Source of the DNA: Streptomyces albiflavescens
GTDB taxonomy: Bacteria > Actinomycetota > Actinomycetes > Streptomycetales > Streptomycetaceae
Assembly: GCF_014645835.1 (NCBI RefSeq)
Contig: NZ_BMMM01000019.1
Location: forward strand, 1 to 64,000
Direction: 5' to 3'
Length of the DNA: 64,000 nucleotides
In this document: positions 27,113 to 37,981 of the stretch, piece by piece
Layout: each line of letters begins with the position of its first letter
Numbering within the stretch: the first letter of the stretch is position 1
Program-made: the position numbers and the translations under genes
Notes under the pieces: generated by a model
Seen by the model: the letters and a program-made list of their open reading frames with translations, nothing else
Told to the model about the DNA's origin: nothing
Databases searched by the model: none

Positions 27113-27747
27113 GATCGTTAGGGGTTGCCGCTTTTTGCCCCGGGCCTTGTCGGGGATCTTGGGGACGGGCAACTCCCGCGCTCACTGACGTGCTCGGGCC
27201 CGCAGCTCCTTCAGCCGGCTGTGGAACGCGTTGTGGCGGTTCTGGTCGAGGTTCGAGCAGGTGGTTTGCGCTGGTCCCACTGCACAAGCACAGGACTGGA
27301 GGCGGTTCCTGAGCGCCCAGATCGAACTCGCACCCTCAGGCGTCGTCGCGCTCGCGGGTGCAGGGGCTCCGGCGCGTGTGCAGAGAGGACGCGGTGCTCG
27401 TGGGCCATGCGGGCTCACGCGTCGGGATCGTCGAACTGGTCGAGGGCGTGCAGGTCACCCAGGCTTCGAGGGGTCCGCAGATCAGCGGTCCATCTCAGCT
27501 GCAACGAACCGTCGTTGACCGTGGATGACCGCCCGATGTGGCACGACTGTGGCACGCATCGGCCGGTTGCGTCCTTGGAAGCTGTCTGGGCCGCGCCGAG
27601 CCTATGGGCTGCTCTGTGCGGGCCCGGCGCTTGGACCGGTGTCAAGCTTTGCGATGTGCTGGCATCACGGCTGTTGACCTTGCGTTCCGCCCGGAGTTGG
27701 ATCTTCCCTGCCCGTACGGGTGTCCGGGCAGGGGGAGGGCTACGACG
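27113..27747. other. Accessory stretch without a confident gene
   Basis: Open frames on both strands are short and lack consistent coding character. A minus-strand tail ending near 27182 (NAFHSRLKELRARARQ) looks like a protein C terminus and may be a remnant. GTGGCACGACTGTGGCACG near 27538-27557 is a short direct repeat. Confidence 0.35.
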
Positions 27748-28284
27748 ATGGCTGGTGCTGCCCGAGACGGGCTGATACGGGTGGTGCCCTTCGAGCGGAT
27801 GTCCGCGCTGATGATGGCTGCGGGCGCGGTGCTGTCTGAAGGGGTGCTGTTGGCCCTGATCGCTACGGCCAACCGGCTGGAGACGCTGTTGGTGGGAACG
27901 GTCGTGGTCATTCTTATGTCGCTTGCGATGCTGCCGCTGAGCTTCCGTCTTCCGGCCCGGCGGCGCCACCAGTACGAGCATGCCGTCCGGATCGATAGCG
28001 TCGCAGTACCGCTCGAGGGGCAGGATGCGTCGAGGCGGCAGTCGCTCTGGCGTACGGCTGTGGCTGTGGGTGTGTTGGCCTGTTGGATGATGCTCCTCGG
28101 CTTGACGTTCCATGAGGTGATGCCGCCGGTCATGCTGGTCCCGCTGGCCGTGCTCCTGTGGGCGCGGTCCCGGGCGACCGCACATTGGGAGCGGGTGAAC
28201 GGGGCAGCCCTGTGGCAGGGCGTTCCCGGGCTGCTGGGGTCCCGAGGCCCGGTCTTCCGCGTGCCGGCAGCGGGCGGGATTTGA
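27748..28284 (+). CDS. Predicted four-helix membrane protein, function unknown
   Basis: This 178-residue protein has hydrophobic segments LMMAAGAVLSEGVLLALIATA, TLLVGTVVVILMSLAMLPLSF, AVAVGVLACWMMLLGLTF and VMLVPLAVLLWA, separated by basic loops (RLPARRRH). GGGGGAGGG lies before ATG 27748; the frame is open upstream but without coding signal. The stop lies inside a tRNA T-arm-like sequence, which suggests that its end was set by a recombination event. No family is recognised. Confidence 0.6.
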   Translation: MAGAARDGLIRVVPFERMSALMMAAGAVLSEGVLLALIATANRLETLLVGTVVVILMSLAMLPLSFRLPARRRHQYEHAVRIDSVAVPLEGQDASRRQSLWRTAVAVGVLACWMMLLGLTFHEVMPPVMLVPLAVLLWARSRATAHWERVNGAALWQGVPGLLGSRGPVFRVPAAGGI

Positions 28285-28300
28285 ACCCGCCGTCTCTTCG
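28268..28300 (-). other. tRNA T-arm-like remnant, possible attachment-site scar
   Basis: On the minus strand GCGGG-TTCAAAT-CCCGC is a perfect tRNA T-stem and loop, followed by an acceptor-like run. No matching 5' acceptor strand or anticodon arm is found in the next 100 bases, so this is not an intact tRNA. From here to 28656 no gene is supported. Confidence 0.4.
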
Positions 28301-28656
28301 TCGCGAAGCAACTTGGGTGGATGCTCGACCTTGTCAAACTGCGCCTCTCACCTGCTGTGATGGTCCGTAGGCGTCCGCACATGTCCGCCGCTCTCTGTCT
28401 GAGGTTCCCCCGCATCTCACCCTTCCGATGGCAGCGCCACCCTGCGCCCCCCATCGTGCTGGAGCGGAGAGGCTCCCACGATCCGAGAGATTGGCCGAAG
28501 CGTCGGTCTATCGAGCCCGTCCTCCGTGGCATACCGCCCTGAGCAGATGGAACAGCTTGGGGTTATCCGGCGCACCGCAAGGCGTGGGTGGGGGAGGGGT
28601 ATCGCCCTGGGCTGGCGACGGGCGCCAAGGGGGCGATCCCACCTAGACTCGAACGT

Positions 28657-28995
28657 GTGAACGATCCACTTCCGCTTACCCGTCTCGACCTGTTGCGCTT
28701 CCTGGAACGCGTACAGGAGCAGGACCTGACGCGCATGCGGCGATGGATCGAGGCCGAGAAGCAGCGCGAAGCCGAGGGGCAGCGCGGATTCGACGCCCGG
28801 CCGCCCGCGCCGGACTGGCTCATCGAGCAGGGCCTCTCAGGCCGCGACCCCGTGTACGTCCACGTGGGCGGGTGCTGGAACGCCGGAAAGCGGAGCCGCG
28901 GAGTCGAGCGGGACCAAGCGCTGCGGGCGCTCGTCGATGGGGTACCGGCCTGCACGCACTGCCGACCTGGCAGCGAGCTCGGGTACCTGGAGTGA
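28657..28995 (+). CDS. DUF6233-family protein
   Basis: This 112-residue protein matches the Streptomyces DUF6233 pattern: an amphipathic helix (LLRFLERVQEQDLTRMRRWIEAE), then RPPAPDWLIEQGL, VHVGGCWNAGKRSRGV, DQALRALVDGVPACTHCRPGSELG. Three Cys in the second half suggest metal binding. GTG 28657 is the family-like start (VNDPL). The function is unknown; such genes are common in accessory DNA of the genus. Confidence 0.85.
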   Translation: MNDPLPLTRLDLLRFLERVQEQDLTRMRRWIEAEKQREAEGQRGFDARPPAPDWLIEQGLSGRDPVYVHVGGCWNAGKRSRGVERDQALRALVDGVPACTHCRPGSELGYLE

Positions 28996-29041
28996 TCAGC
29001 GCAGACGCGTGTCCGGGCTGTCGGAGAGGGAGGTTGGGAAT

Positions 29042-29260
29042 ATGCCGGAGAGTGTGCCTGTGGTCGTGCACCCGCCGCAGCCGGACGGTGGCAGGCGGGT
29101 GACGATCCGTGGCGAGCCAGTCGGCACGGCTTACCACGTGCTGGACGTGGTGGAGTTCCTGCGCCGCGAAGGCCTGCCTGAGGCGGATACGACGATCGAC
29201 GACCCCGAGCTGATCGAGTGGCGCGGCGGCGGGCCCAAAGTGTGGACGGCGCCAGGGTGA
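29042..29260 (+). CDS. Small protein of unknown function, partner of the DUF6233 gene
   Basis: This 72-residue soluble protein begins MPESVPVVVHPPQPDGGRRV and contains HVLDVVEFLRREGLPEAD and a C-terminal IEWRGGGPKVW. GAGAGGGAGG precedes ATG 29042. It follows the DUF6233 gene by 46 bases on the same strand and probably shares a transcript. No domain is recognised. Confidence 0.7.
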   Translation: MPESVPVVVHPPQPDGGRRVTIRGEPVGTAYHVLDVVEFLRREGLPEADTTIDDPELIEWRGGGPKVWTAPG

Positions 29261-29273
29261 TCTGTCGGTCGCC

Positions 29274-29480
29274 AGGCAGTACGCGGCTTCCGCCCTGCCG
29301 TCTTTTTGGCCGTCCTATTCGCCGCGGCCTTCTTGGCCGGCTGCTTCTTCGCGGCCTTCTTGGCCGCGGTCTTCTCCTTCGGCATGTCATGGACGGTGGC
29401 GTCCTCGCCGCGGGAAGCCGCGCCTTCGCAACGGACTCCTTGAGCGCGGCCATCAGGTCGACGACCTGACCCGGCGCCTC
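29274..29480 (-). pseudogene. Truncated, frameshifted 3' end of a Ku-type DNA end-binding gene
   Basis: PGQVVDLMAALKESVAKA (29474-29420) continues after a frameshift as SRGEDATVHDMP and a Lys/Ala-rich tail (KKAAKKQPAKKAAA). This is the C-terminal pattern of Streptomyces Ku proteins. The Ku core is missing: homology stops at ~29480, where an IS transposase fragment begins. Confidence 0.7.
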
Positions 29481-29486
29481 CGGCTG

Positions 29487-29690
29487 GGGCGAGTTGGGCC
29501 CTGCGCGTGCCGTCAACGAACCAGCGCAGGACCAGGACGGGATGCTTGAACGGGCTGAGTGCGCGGGTGCCCTTGCGGGTGCCGAGCCGCTCGCGGTGCT
29601 GCTGGAGGAGCCGGGCGAGGAAGTGGGCGGTCTGCCTGCTGACGTCGAGCACGGCGCTGTAGGTGATACCGGGTGGCACGTGAAGCCTCT
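29487..29690 (-). pseudogene. N-terminal fragment of an IS5-type transposase
   Basis: The minus strand encodes GITYSAVLDVSRQTAHFLARLL, then RKGTRALSPFKHPVLVLRWFVDGTRRAQLA, the helix-turn-helix N terminus of an IS5-like DDE transposase. It breaks off at 29487, where Ku sequence begins. Its inner ~75 bases are nearly identical, in inverted orientation, to 32385-32460. Confidence 0.75.
29489..29564. repeat. Inverted repeat flanking katG (left arm; right arm 32385-32460)
   Basis: About 75 bases here match the reverse complement of 32385-32460 with only about three mismatches. Both are the same part of the IS transposase, in opposite orientation, about 2.9 kb apart. Confidence 0.8.
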
Positions 29691-29813
29691 CGGCCGGAAT
29701 CTGATCTTCGCAGGCGCGTTCCTCCCAGGGGCTTCACGCCTCTCCGTCCGCAGTGACCCCTCTGGTCATCACACTCCGCAGCCGACCCGTTGCCGAGAAC
29801 ATCTCATTGAGGC

Positions 29814-32003
<2,190 letters not shown>

Positions 32004-32378
32004 GTCCGTCCTTCTTTCTGTCTCGGTGTTTCCTTCTGCCGGCTGCCTGCCCTTGACGTTGGTTGCTTCGCCGGTGCTGCTGCGACCGGCACTCGTGGCG
32101 CCCGTGGCGCCCGCCGGCTGGGGACGCCTGACCAGACCCGCGGCAGTGAAGGTGGGGCCCGGCAGCCAGCGAGAACCCTTCCTTACGTACGACGCCGAGG
32201 ATCGGGCCTGTGTCGGCGTCCGTATGGTCGCGCACCACAGAGCGCACGCCACGAGAACACGCAGTGAGCCTTTTCAGCGAGGCCACCGATCGGGTGACGG
32301 CGGCGGGGCGGATGGACGGCCGCAACGCACGAAACTCCCGTGCCGTTGAGGGAGGGCTCGAAGTCTCAACCCACCAGC

Positions 32379-33046
32379 AAGCGCACTGAGCCCGTTCAAG
32401 CAGCCCGTCCTGGTCCTGCGCTGGTTCGTCGACGGCACGCGCAGGGCCCAACTCGCCCGGGACAGCGGCATCTCCGGTCCGACTGCGTACCGCTACCTGC
32501 ACGAAGGCTCACCGTGCTGTCCGACCACGCCCCGGACCTGGCCACCGCGCTGGAGCGAGCCGTCGCAGCCGGCTACACCCACCTCAACCTCGACGGCACT
32601 GTGGTGCGCACCGACCGCGTCGCCGCGCCCGGCCCCAACGGCGCGGATCTGTGGTGGCCGGCAAACACCGGCACCACGGCGGCGACGTGCAGGTCATCTC
32701 CGCCCCGGACGGCTGGCCGCTGTGGGTCTCGCCAGTGCGACCGGGACGTGAGCACGACACCACCTGTGCCCGAGCCCACGGCCTGGTCGATGACCTGAAC
32801 CGGCTCGCCGCCACCCTGGGCATCCCCACCCTGACCGACCTCGGTTACGAGAACGCCGGAGAAGGCCTGCGTCACCCGGTCAAGAAACCCAAAGGCGGCG
32901 AACTCACCGAGCCCGAAAAGGCGTTCAACGCCGTGATCCGTGGCGTGCACGGCGTCGCCGAACGCGCCAACGCCCTGCTGAAGGTCACCTTCAAGGCCCT
33001 GCGCCAAGTCGCCTCGACCCTGCTCGAACACGGCCGCACCGCCTGA
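32379..33046 (+). pseudogene. Frameshifted IS5-family transposase remnant
   Basis: Three frames together encode LSPFKQPVLVLRWFVDGTRR...SGISGPTAYRYLHEG, then LSDHAPDLATALERAVAAGYTHLNLDGTVV, then GKHRHHGGDVQVISAPDGWPLWVS...HGVAERANALLKVTFKALRQVA. These are the HTH and DDE segments of an IS5-type (DDE_Tnp_4) transposase. Single-base losses near 32510 and 32655 break the frame, and the N terminus is missing. It is inactive as it stands. Confidence 0.85.
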
Positions 33047-33089
33047 GCATGAAGATCACGAAGAGTCGCGAGACGTTACCGAGAAAGGT

Positions 33090-33560
33090 TCACTGAGGGG
33101 GGAAGATGAGCCGCAGAACGATCTCGCCGTCGTCGATCTCCCCGGTGGGCTCGAACCCGAACTTCTGGTAGAAGGGCCACGGTTCGCCGTCGCCGGGATC
33201 GTAGCTGGTCAGCAGTTCGGTGGCGCCGTCCGCGCGAACCAGGGCGGCGATCTGGGTGAGCGTCTCTCGGCCGATCCCTCGCCTCTGGTGCCGCTTGTCG
33301 ACGAGGAGGCGCCAGATGAAGTGTCGCCCCTTGTAAGGACCAGCCGGCGGCTTCCACGACAGCATCACGAAGCCGACTGGCTCGTCGCCGATGTACACGG
33401 CGCGGCACCAGGGATTGGCCTCCGGCTTCCTTGTCGCCTCCTTGAGCGACTTGGACACGGAGGCGACGAACTGCTTCTGGTCGCGTCGGACGCGGAGGGC
33501 ACGAACGGCATCCCGGTTGTCGTCGGTGATCTCCCGCAGGTGCACGCCTGGGGACCTCAT
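33090..33560 (-). CDS. GNAT-family N-acetyltransferase
   Basis: This 156-residue acetyltransferase shows the acetyl-CoA motif A block LLVDKRHQRRGIGRETLTQI and motif B GFEPTGEIDDGEIVLRL. Segments ITDDNRDAVRALRVR and YIGDEPVGFVMLSW resemble the diamine/spermidine-acetyltransferase-like subgroup. ATG 33560 with GGAAGGGG upstream is chosen over a longer frame to 33635. The substrate is unknown. Confidence 0.85.
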   Translation of the reverse strand: MRSPGVHLREITDDNRDAVRALRVRRDQKQFVASVSKSLKEATRKPEANPWCRAVYIGDEPVGFVMLSWKPPAGPYKGRHFIWRLLVDKRHQRRGIGRETLTQIAALVRADGATELLTSYDPGDGEPWPFYQKFGFEPTGEIDDGEIVLRLIFPPQ

Positions 33561-34003
33561 GCCACACCCCTTCCTGCATCCGGCGGCTGCGCCATCCGGG
33601 CCGACGTGAAGAGCCGCCTCCGCGCGGCAGTGCACGCACTGTCAAGGACGTCAGGTTGGACGTCTTCGCAGCGTATTCGACGCAGCGGATCTGGAGCGGG
33701 ACTGGCACGCCGGGCTGTGTCCGCTCCGAGGCGGCTGCTCTGACCTGGGCAGACGCTCCAAGATCCTGTCCACGAATAGTCCACAGACCCCGTCCTAGGG
33801 CCGCTCAGCACCGCATATGGCTGCGCATAGGTGCACACAGAACCAGAGATGGACCGGACAGCGGCGGTAGTTGACCAACGCGCCGGCATAGGCGGAGTGG
33901 GCATCGAGTCGCTCCTGGTTGCGCTACGGCACTGTGAGGACGTTGCCGGTCGGGGGGGCGGTTGCTGTGGCGGCTCGCCCTGGGGCATCAGACGGATTCA
34001 GCC
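33561..34003. other. Intergenic stretch, no supported gene
   Basis: Open frames are short and without recognisable domains. A minus-strand frame around 33840-33960 may be a decayed coding fragment. Confidence 0.4.
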
Positions 34004-34711
34004 TCAGTCGGGCAGTCCCCAGAAAGACCCATGCAGGCCGACCTCGGAGAAGTAGGTGGTGGCGGAGGCGGGGTCGCGGCGGGTGTAGCCAGGCTCCAGG
34101 CGTCCGGTGTACCAGTCGCTGGCGAACCGCCACAGGGTGCCCAGATCCATGACGTAACCGCGCTCCTGGCCCGTCTGCTGCAGCCAGGTGTCGACGCAGT
34201 CGGTGGAGCAGAACAGGCGCTGGTTGCCGCAGGTGCGCACGACATCGTCCCAGGCCCGGTGCATGGGGATGAGGAAATGGGCCACCTGGTCGCCCTCCGG
34301 GGGTGCGTCTCGGCCGACCACCCAGGCATGCGGGGTGTCGCAGGCCGGACAGCGGGTGGCGACCAGGACGTCGGGCTCGTCCCGAAGCAGGTGGGGCATG
34401 GCGAACGAGTCCCAGGCGCAGCCGCCCCACCACAGCGTGTGCGCCCCCATCACGGAGAAGCCGAGCGGCACGGACGCGAACGGATGGGCCATCACGACCT
34501 GGTCGTGGTCCTGTGGATCCAGGACCACATCGTGACTTGCGTGAAGGGTGCGCAGTTCCTGGCGGACCTGGTCGGGGGCGAGCCCGGTGAGTGCGGCGGT
34601 TTCCAGCACGCTCGGAGCACGGCCGGTGCGGGCAAATCCGTTGTAGACGGCCAGGCGGACTCTCTCCGTACCGTGAAGGCCCGTCGGTGCTGCTGAGACG
34701 TTCCCGGTCAT
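34004..34711 (-). CDS. Alkylmercury lyase (MerB)-like protein
   Basis: This 235-residue protein has an N-terminal winged-helix-like segment (VLETAALTGLAPDQVRQELRTLH) and a C-terminal lyase-like domain with GGCAWDSFAMPHLL, whose Cys and Asp correspond in spacing to the catalytic Cys and Asp of MerB. A second Cys pair follows in TRCPACDTPHAWVV, and FCSTDCVDTWLQQ is near the end. No merA, merR, merP or merT is nearby. It is divergent from an AraC regulator. It may be an organomercurial lyase homologue with another role. Confidence 0.75.
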   Translation of the reverse strand: MTGNVSAAPTGLHGTERVRLAVYNGFARTGRAPSVLETAALTGLAPDQVRQELRTLHASHDVVLDPQDHDQVVMAHPFASVPLGFSVMGAHTLWWGGCAWDSFAMPHLLRDEPDVLVATRCPACDTPHAWVVGRDAPPEGDQVAHFLIPMHRAWDDVVRTCGNQRLFCSTDCVDTWLQQTGQERGYVMDLGTLWRFASDWYTGRLEPGYTRRDPASATTYFSEVGLHGSFWGLPD

Positions 34712-34803
34712 TCCTGTGATTCCTTCGCTGGTTGCGGCGATGGGTCCAGAGTGCGCCGTGAGGAGGCGCGGAGGCTTGAACGCTCGTGCGGCACAATTGA
34801 GAC

Positions 34804-35649
34804 ATGACGCCCTCCGCAGAGCGCGCCGCCTACTGGCGGGTTCCCGGGCTTGCCCTGGAGGTCATGGACGCCCGCTTCGAGCACTACGCCTATCCGACGC
34901 ACGCCCACGACACGTACTCCTTCGGAGTCACCGACAACGGCGCCCAGTCATTCGTGTGCAGGGGAGAGCGGCACGTCAGCGCGGCGGGACTGGTCATGGC
35001 GTTCAATCCGGACGAGCCCCACGACGGGCAGTCGGCCGTCCCCCACGGGTACCGCTACCGGATGCTGCACCTCGGCGAGGATCTTGTCCGGGACGTTCTC
35101 GCCGACGCAGATCCCGGCAGTGCCGGATTGCCGCTCTTCGACACCCCGGTGGTGGACAACCCGGCCCTGGCCCGAGCCGTGGCCCGCCTCCACACTGCGG
35201 TCGTCGGCAACGCACCCCGATTGGTCATCGAGGAACACCTCACCGCCGCCGTACTGGCCCTGAGCCGCGATGCCGCCACACGTCCGGCACGTCTGGCGGA
35301 CCCGCAGGACCGGGTGGACCTGACCGCCATGGAACGGGCCCGCAGTCTGCTGAGGCAGCGATTCGCCGAGAACATCGCCGCCGATGACCTGGCCCGGGTG
35401 GCCAGCTGCAATCGCTTCGCGCTGTACCGGGGCTTCCGCGCAGCGTACGGTTTCGCCCCCAGTGACTACCAACGCGATCTGCGATTGCGCCGAGCCCGTG
35501 CACTCCTGGCCGAAGGCACGGCACCATCGATGGCAGCAGCCGAGGCCGGCTTCGCCGACCAAGCCCATCTCACCCGGTGGTTCACCCGCACCTACGGGGT
35601 CACCCCGGCCGCCTACCGCACGGCGCTACACAGTGAAAGCCATCCATAA
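34804..35649 (+). CDS. AraC-family transcriptional regulator
   Basis: This 281-residue regulator has an N-terminal cupin sensor domain (FEHYAYPTHAHDTYSFGVT, GLVMAFNPDEPHDGQ) and a C-terminal pair of helix-turn-helix motifs (DLARVASCNRFALYRGFRAAYG; MAAAEAGFADQAHLTRWFTRTYGVTPAAYR). It is divergent from the MerB-like gene with ~90 bases between, so it probably controls that gene. The effector is unknown. Confidence 0.92.
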   Translation: MTPSAERAAYWRVPGLALEVMDARFEHYAYPTHAHDTYSFGVTDNGAQSFVCRGERHVSAAGLVMAFNPDEPHDGQSAVPHGYRYRMLHLGEDLVRDVLADADPGSAGLPLFDTPVVDNPALARAVARLHTAVVGNAPRLVIEEHLTAAVLALSRDAATRPARLADPQDRVDLTAMERARSLLRQRFAENIAADDLARVASCNRFALYRGFRAAYGFAPSDYQRDLRLRRARALLAEGTAPSMAAAEAGFADQAHLTRWFTRTYGVTPAAYRTALHSESHP

Positions 35650-36135
35650 CAGAGCCCAGCGCGAAGGGTCCGGTCATATCGCTGACGACGGCTGTCGCGC
35701 GGCGCGGCTTCTCCCCACGTCTCAGGACGTATCAAGGCGGAGTCCTCATGGCCGAGTCAAGAGGCTCCACCGGCCGTTGGTGCTGTCAGGCGTCGTGGTC
35801 GGCGGCCTCTTCGAGAAGTAGAGGCGCATGTCCGGCTCTACCTGGTGCCGTTGCTCGGTGGGAAGCGGCTCGAATCCCTTGGCGTCGCCGATGTACTGGC
35901 ACGAGAGTGGCACGGCCCGAGGACCGTGCCACAGCCCCTCGATGCGAACTAGGGCGGGGCGGTCGCTGATCGCGCTTGTTGGTGTCAGACGCTGATGTCA
36001 GAAGACCGAGGGTGTCTTGACGGACTCACTCACGCGGCGTGCGGCCAGTCCTCACTGAGTGAGCGATCGGAGGTGTGACCTGCGGGTTGGAACGCCGCAA
36101 AGGGCGGTGCCCTCCACCCTTACGGGCAATGAGGG
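35650..36135. other. Intergenic stretch, no supported gene
   Basis: No coding signal is convincing. CTCACTGAGTGAG near 36052-36064 is a near-palindrome, and ACTCACTCACG lies ~25 bases upstream of it; the significance is unclear. Confidence 0.4.
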
Positions 36136-36486
36136 CTACTCGTTGGGGTCACACTTGTCGTCTTGCTGCTCGTAGGCCGTCTTATACGCCGTTTCGTAGG
36201 CGTTCTCGTACGCCGTGTAGTCCTTCGCCTTCTTGTACACGCTCTTCTTTGCTTCGGGGTTATCGTGCAGTCCCCAATTGCAATGCACCCCATCCTGGTT
36301 TCCGGTAGCTGCCCCATCTATCGCACCCTGTTTGCTTGGGCTCTTGACTTCTGGGGCCTGCGGGGCGAACGCCGTCGGCGCTTGGCTGGTATCGGCTGCC
36401 GCCTGCGCCATCAGCGTCGGCGAGAACGCCAGTGCTGCTGCGGCGAGGGGGCTCGCCATGACCACCATGATTCGCTTCGCGCGCAT
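36136..36486 (-). CDS. Small secreted protein with a tyrosine-striped helix
   Basis: This 116-residue protein begins with a Sec signal peptide (MRAKR, hydrophobic stretch, cleavage likely near AQAAA-D at residue 31). The mature part has two Cys (69 and 112) that could form one disulfide. Between them Tyr recurs every three or four residues (84, 90, 93, 97, 101, 105) in a Lys/Ala/Glu context (AYENAYETAYKTAYE). That places the Tyr on one helical face. No family is recognised. It probably acts outside the cell or at the wall. Confidence 0.7.
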   Translation of the reverse strand: MRAKRIMVVMASPLAAAALAFSPTLMAQAAADTSQAPTAFAPQAPEVKSPSKQGAIDGAATGNQDGVHCNWGLHDNPEAKKSVYKKAKDYTAYENAYETAYKTAYEQQDDKCDPNE

Positions 36487-36701
36487 AGCTATCCTCTCCT
36501 TCGAGATGAAACGCGCACACGGTGCCTCGACCTGGCCAGGGCAGACCCTTTGCGCGATTTACCCTCCAGGGAGCGGCATTTACACCGCGATGCGTTGGGC
36601 GCCATGTGGGCCGGTGGGTTCCGGCTTGCGGCGCCTGCAATTCGACCGTAGCGAGCGGTGGGCTCTGTGTCCACTTATGCCCTGGCTTGCGTAATTGACA
36701 C

Positions 36702-37245
36702 CTCAACTGCCCTGAGGGCAACCCAGAACACCCTGAGCTGATCCGGCAGTTGGTACAGGCGCCGTTGCGCGAACGAGCTCCGCGGGACGCGAAGGTGCGA
36801 AAGATGACGCTCGTCGCTCGGCTGCCAGCCTTGATCAAGAGTGCGAAGAACAGAGGCGAGGTCCTGCGCGCCATCGACCGGGTCAAACCGGGGCGGGGGC
36901 GTCCTGCTCCCGAGGTGCTGCGGCGGGCGCTGCGCTCGTATGTCCTGCCGGTTACCCGCCGGGAGCGGGAGCGACCGGAGGATCGTGGCGGCCTTACGGT
37001 GGATCGACAAGGCCTCGCTACCCATGGGGGAGTTGCAAGAGATCGCCCGTGTTCATGGGCTGATCGACGGGTTGGGCCGGAGACTGGACGGCAAGCCTGC
37101 GGCCACCCAGACGTACCGGCGTCGGCGTGCGGTGGTCTTCAACGTGCTCGAATTCGCAGTGGAGTTGGAATACCTGACGTCCAACCTACTGAGCAGGGTA
37201 CGACGTAAGCGGGGCAAGGGGAGGCGCACGATCGGCGCGGCCTGA
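36702..37245 (+). pseudogene. Frameshifted tyrosine integrase remnant
   Basis: One frame gives RAIDRVKPGRGRPAPEVLRRALRSYVLPVTRRER. After a shift near 36985 the next frame gives AALRWIDKASLPM, then GRRLDGKPAATQTYRRRRAVVFNVLEFAVELEYLTSN. This is the core-binding region of actinobacterial phage-type integrases. The catalytic Arg-His-Arg-Tyr domain is missing. It points toward the tRNA-Arg half at 37397-37442, the usual int-att arrangement. Confidence 0.7.
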
Positions 37246-37338
37246 AGCAGCGGGCACAAGGCGAGGTGCGCATCGTGCCGATTCCGCCCCCGTTGGTGCG
37301 CACGGCTGCTTTCGGCGGCATCTGCCTGCATATACGCG

Positions 37339-37379
37339 AAGACCCCGTTCTCAGCGTTTCCGCTGGTGACGGGGTCTTT
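37339..37379 (-). terminator. Hairpin next to the tRNA-Arg fragment
   Basis: AAGACCCCGT and ACGGGGTCTT bound a long stem with an inner CAGCG/CGCTG stem. It lies just 3' of the minus-strand tRNA fragment, where tRNA terminators are usual. Confidence 0.75.
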
Positions 37380-37396
37380 GGGCACCTCATAACGGG

Positions 37397-37442
37397 TGCC
37401 CCCGGCAGGATTCGAACCTGCGCACACGGCTGCGGAGGCCGC
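37397..37442 (-). tRNA. 3' half of a tRNA-Arg (CCG anticodon loop), attachment-site remnant
   Basis: On the minus strand the anticodon arm GCGGC-CTCCGCA-GCCGT is followed by a variable loop, the T arm GCAGG-TTCGAAT-CCTGC and the acceptor CGGGGGC-A. The matching 5' acceptor and D arm are absent upstream, so only positions 27-73 are present. A half tRNA beside an integrase remnant is the mark of site-specific integration. It is not expected to be functional. Confidence 0.75.
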
Positions 37443-37466
37443 TCCCGCTTCGCCGCTCGGCGTAGC

Positions 37467-37907
37467 TCAGACCGTCGTACGGTCCGCGGTGGTCTCGGCC
37501 CGCCGCCGCATCATCTCCCGCTCCCGCGCTCGTCGCGCGGTGACATCCCGGATGACCGCTCCGACGTGCGCGGCGCCATCGGCACCGGTCAGCAGCGCCA
37601 CGCTGAACTCGATGGACAGGGTGCTGCCGTCCGCCGCCAGCGCGGGAACCGTCAGGAGGTCCGCCTCCCCGTACTTGGTGGCTCCTCGGTCCATGGCGGT
37701 CTGAAAGCCGTCCCAATGACGCTTCCTGTGCTTCTCGGGAATGATGACGTCCAGACTGCGACCGGCCACATCGGCCGCCGAGAACCCGAAGATGCGCTCC
37801 GCACCCCGGTTCCAATAGCGGATCAGTCCTTCGCCGTCGATGATCACTATGCCGTCGGGTGCCTGGGCAGCCATTCCCAGCACCACCTCGGGGTCGAGCT
37901 CTGCCAT
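37467..37907 (-). CDS. Stand-alone PAS-domain protein
   Basis: This 146-residue protein is essentially one PAS domain with its PAC tail: GMAAQAPDGIVIIDGEGLIRYWN, AERIFGFSAADVAGRSLDVIIP, GAVIRDVTARRAREREMMRRR. GGAGGAAAC sits before ATG 37907. No output domain is attached, so it would act through a partner. It follows the DUF2848 gene by 74 bases on the same strand. A CAGTATACGG element near 37941-37950 resembles the locus GntR site. Confidence 0.88.
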   Translation of the reverse strand: MAELDPEVVLGMAAQAPDGIVIIDGEGLIRYWNRGAERIFGFSAADVAGRSLDVIIPEKHRKRHWDGFQTAMDRGATKYGEADLLTVPALAADGSTLSIEFSVALLTGADGAAHVGAVIRDVTARRAREREMMRRRAETTADRTTV

Positions 37908-37981
37908 GTTTCCTCCGAGTTGGAGCCACGCGAGTGGCGCCAGTATACGGAATACAGTCGGCAGACAGAATGCTCCGTTCC

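Noticed and set aside
37443..37475. Possible 5' half completing the tRNA-Arg
   Set aside because: No GCCCCCG acceptor strand or D-arm was found at the right distance; GGCGTAGCTCAGA nearby is on the opposite strand.
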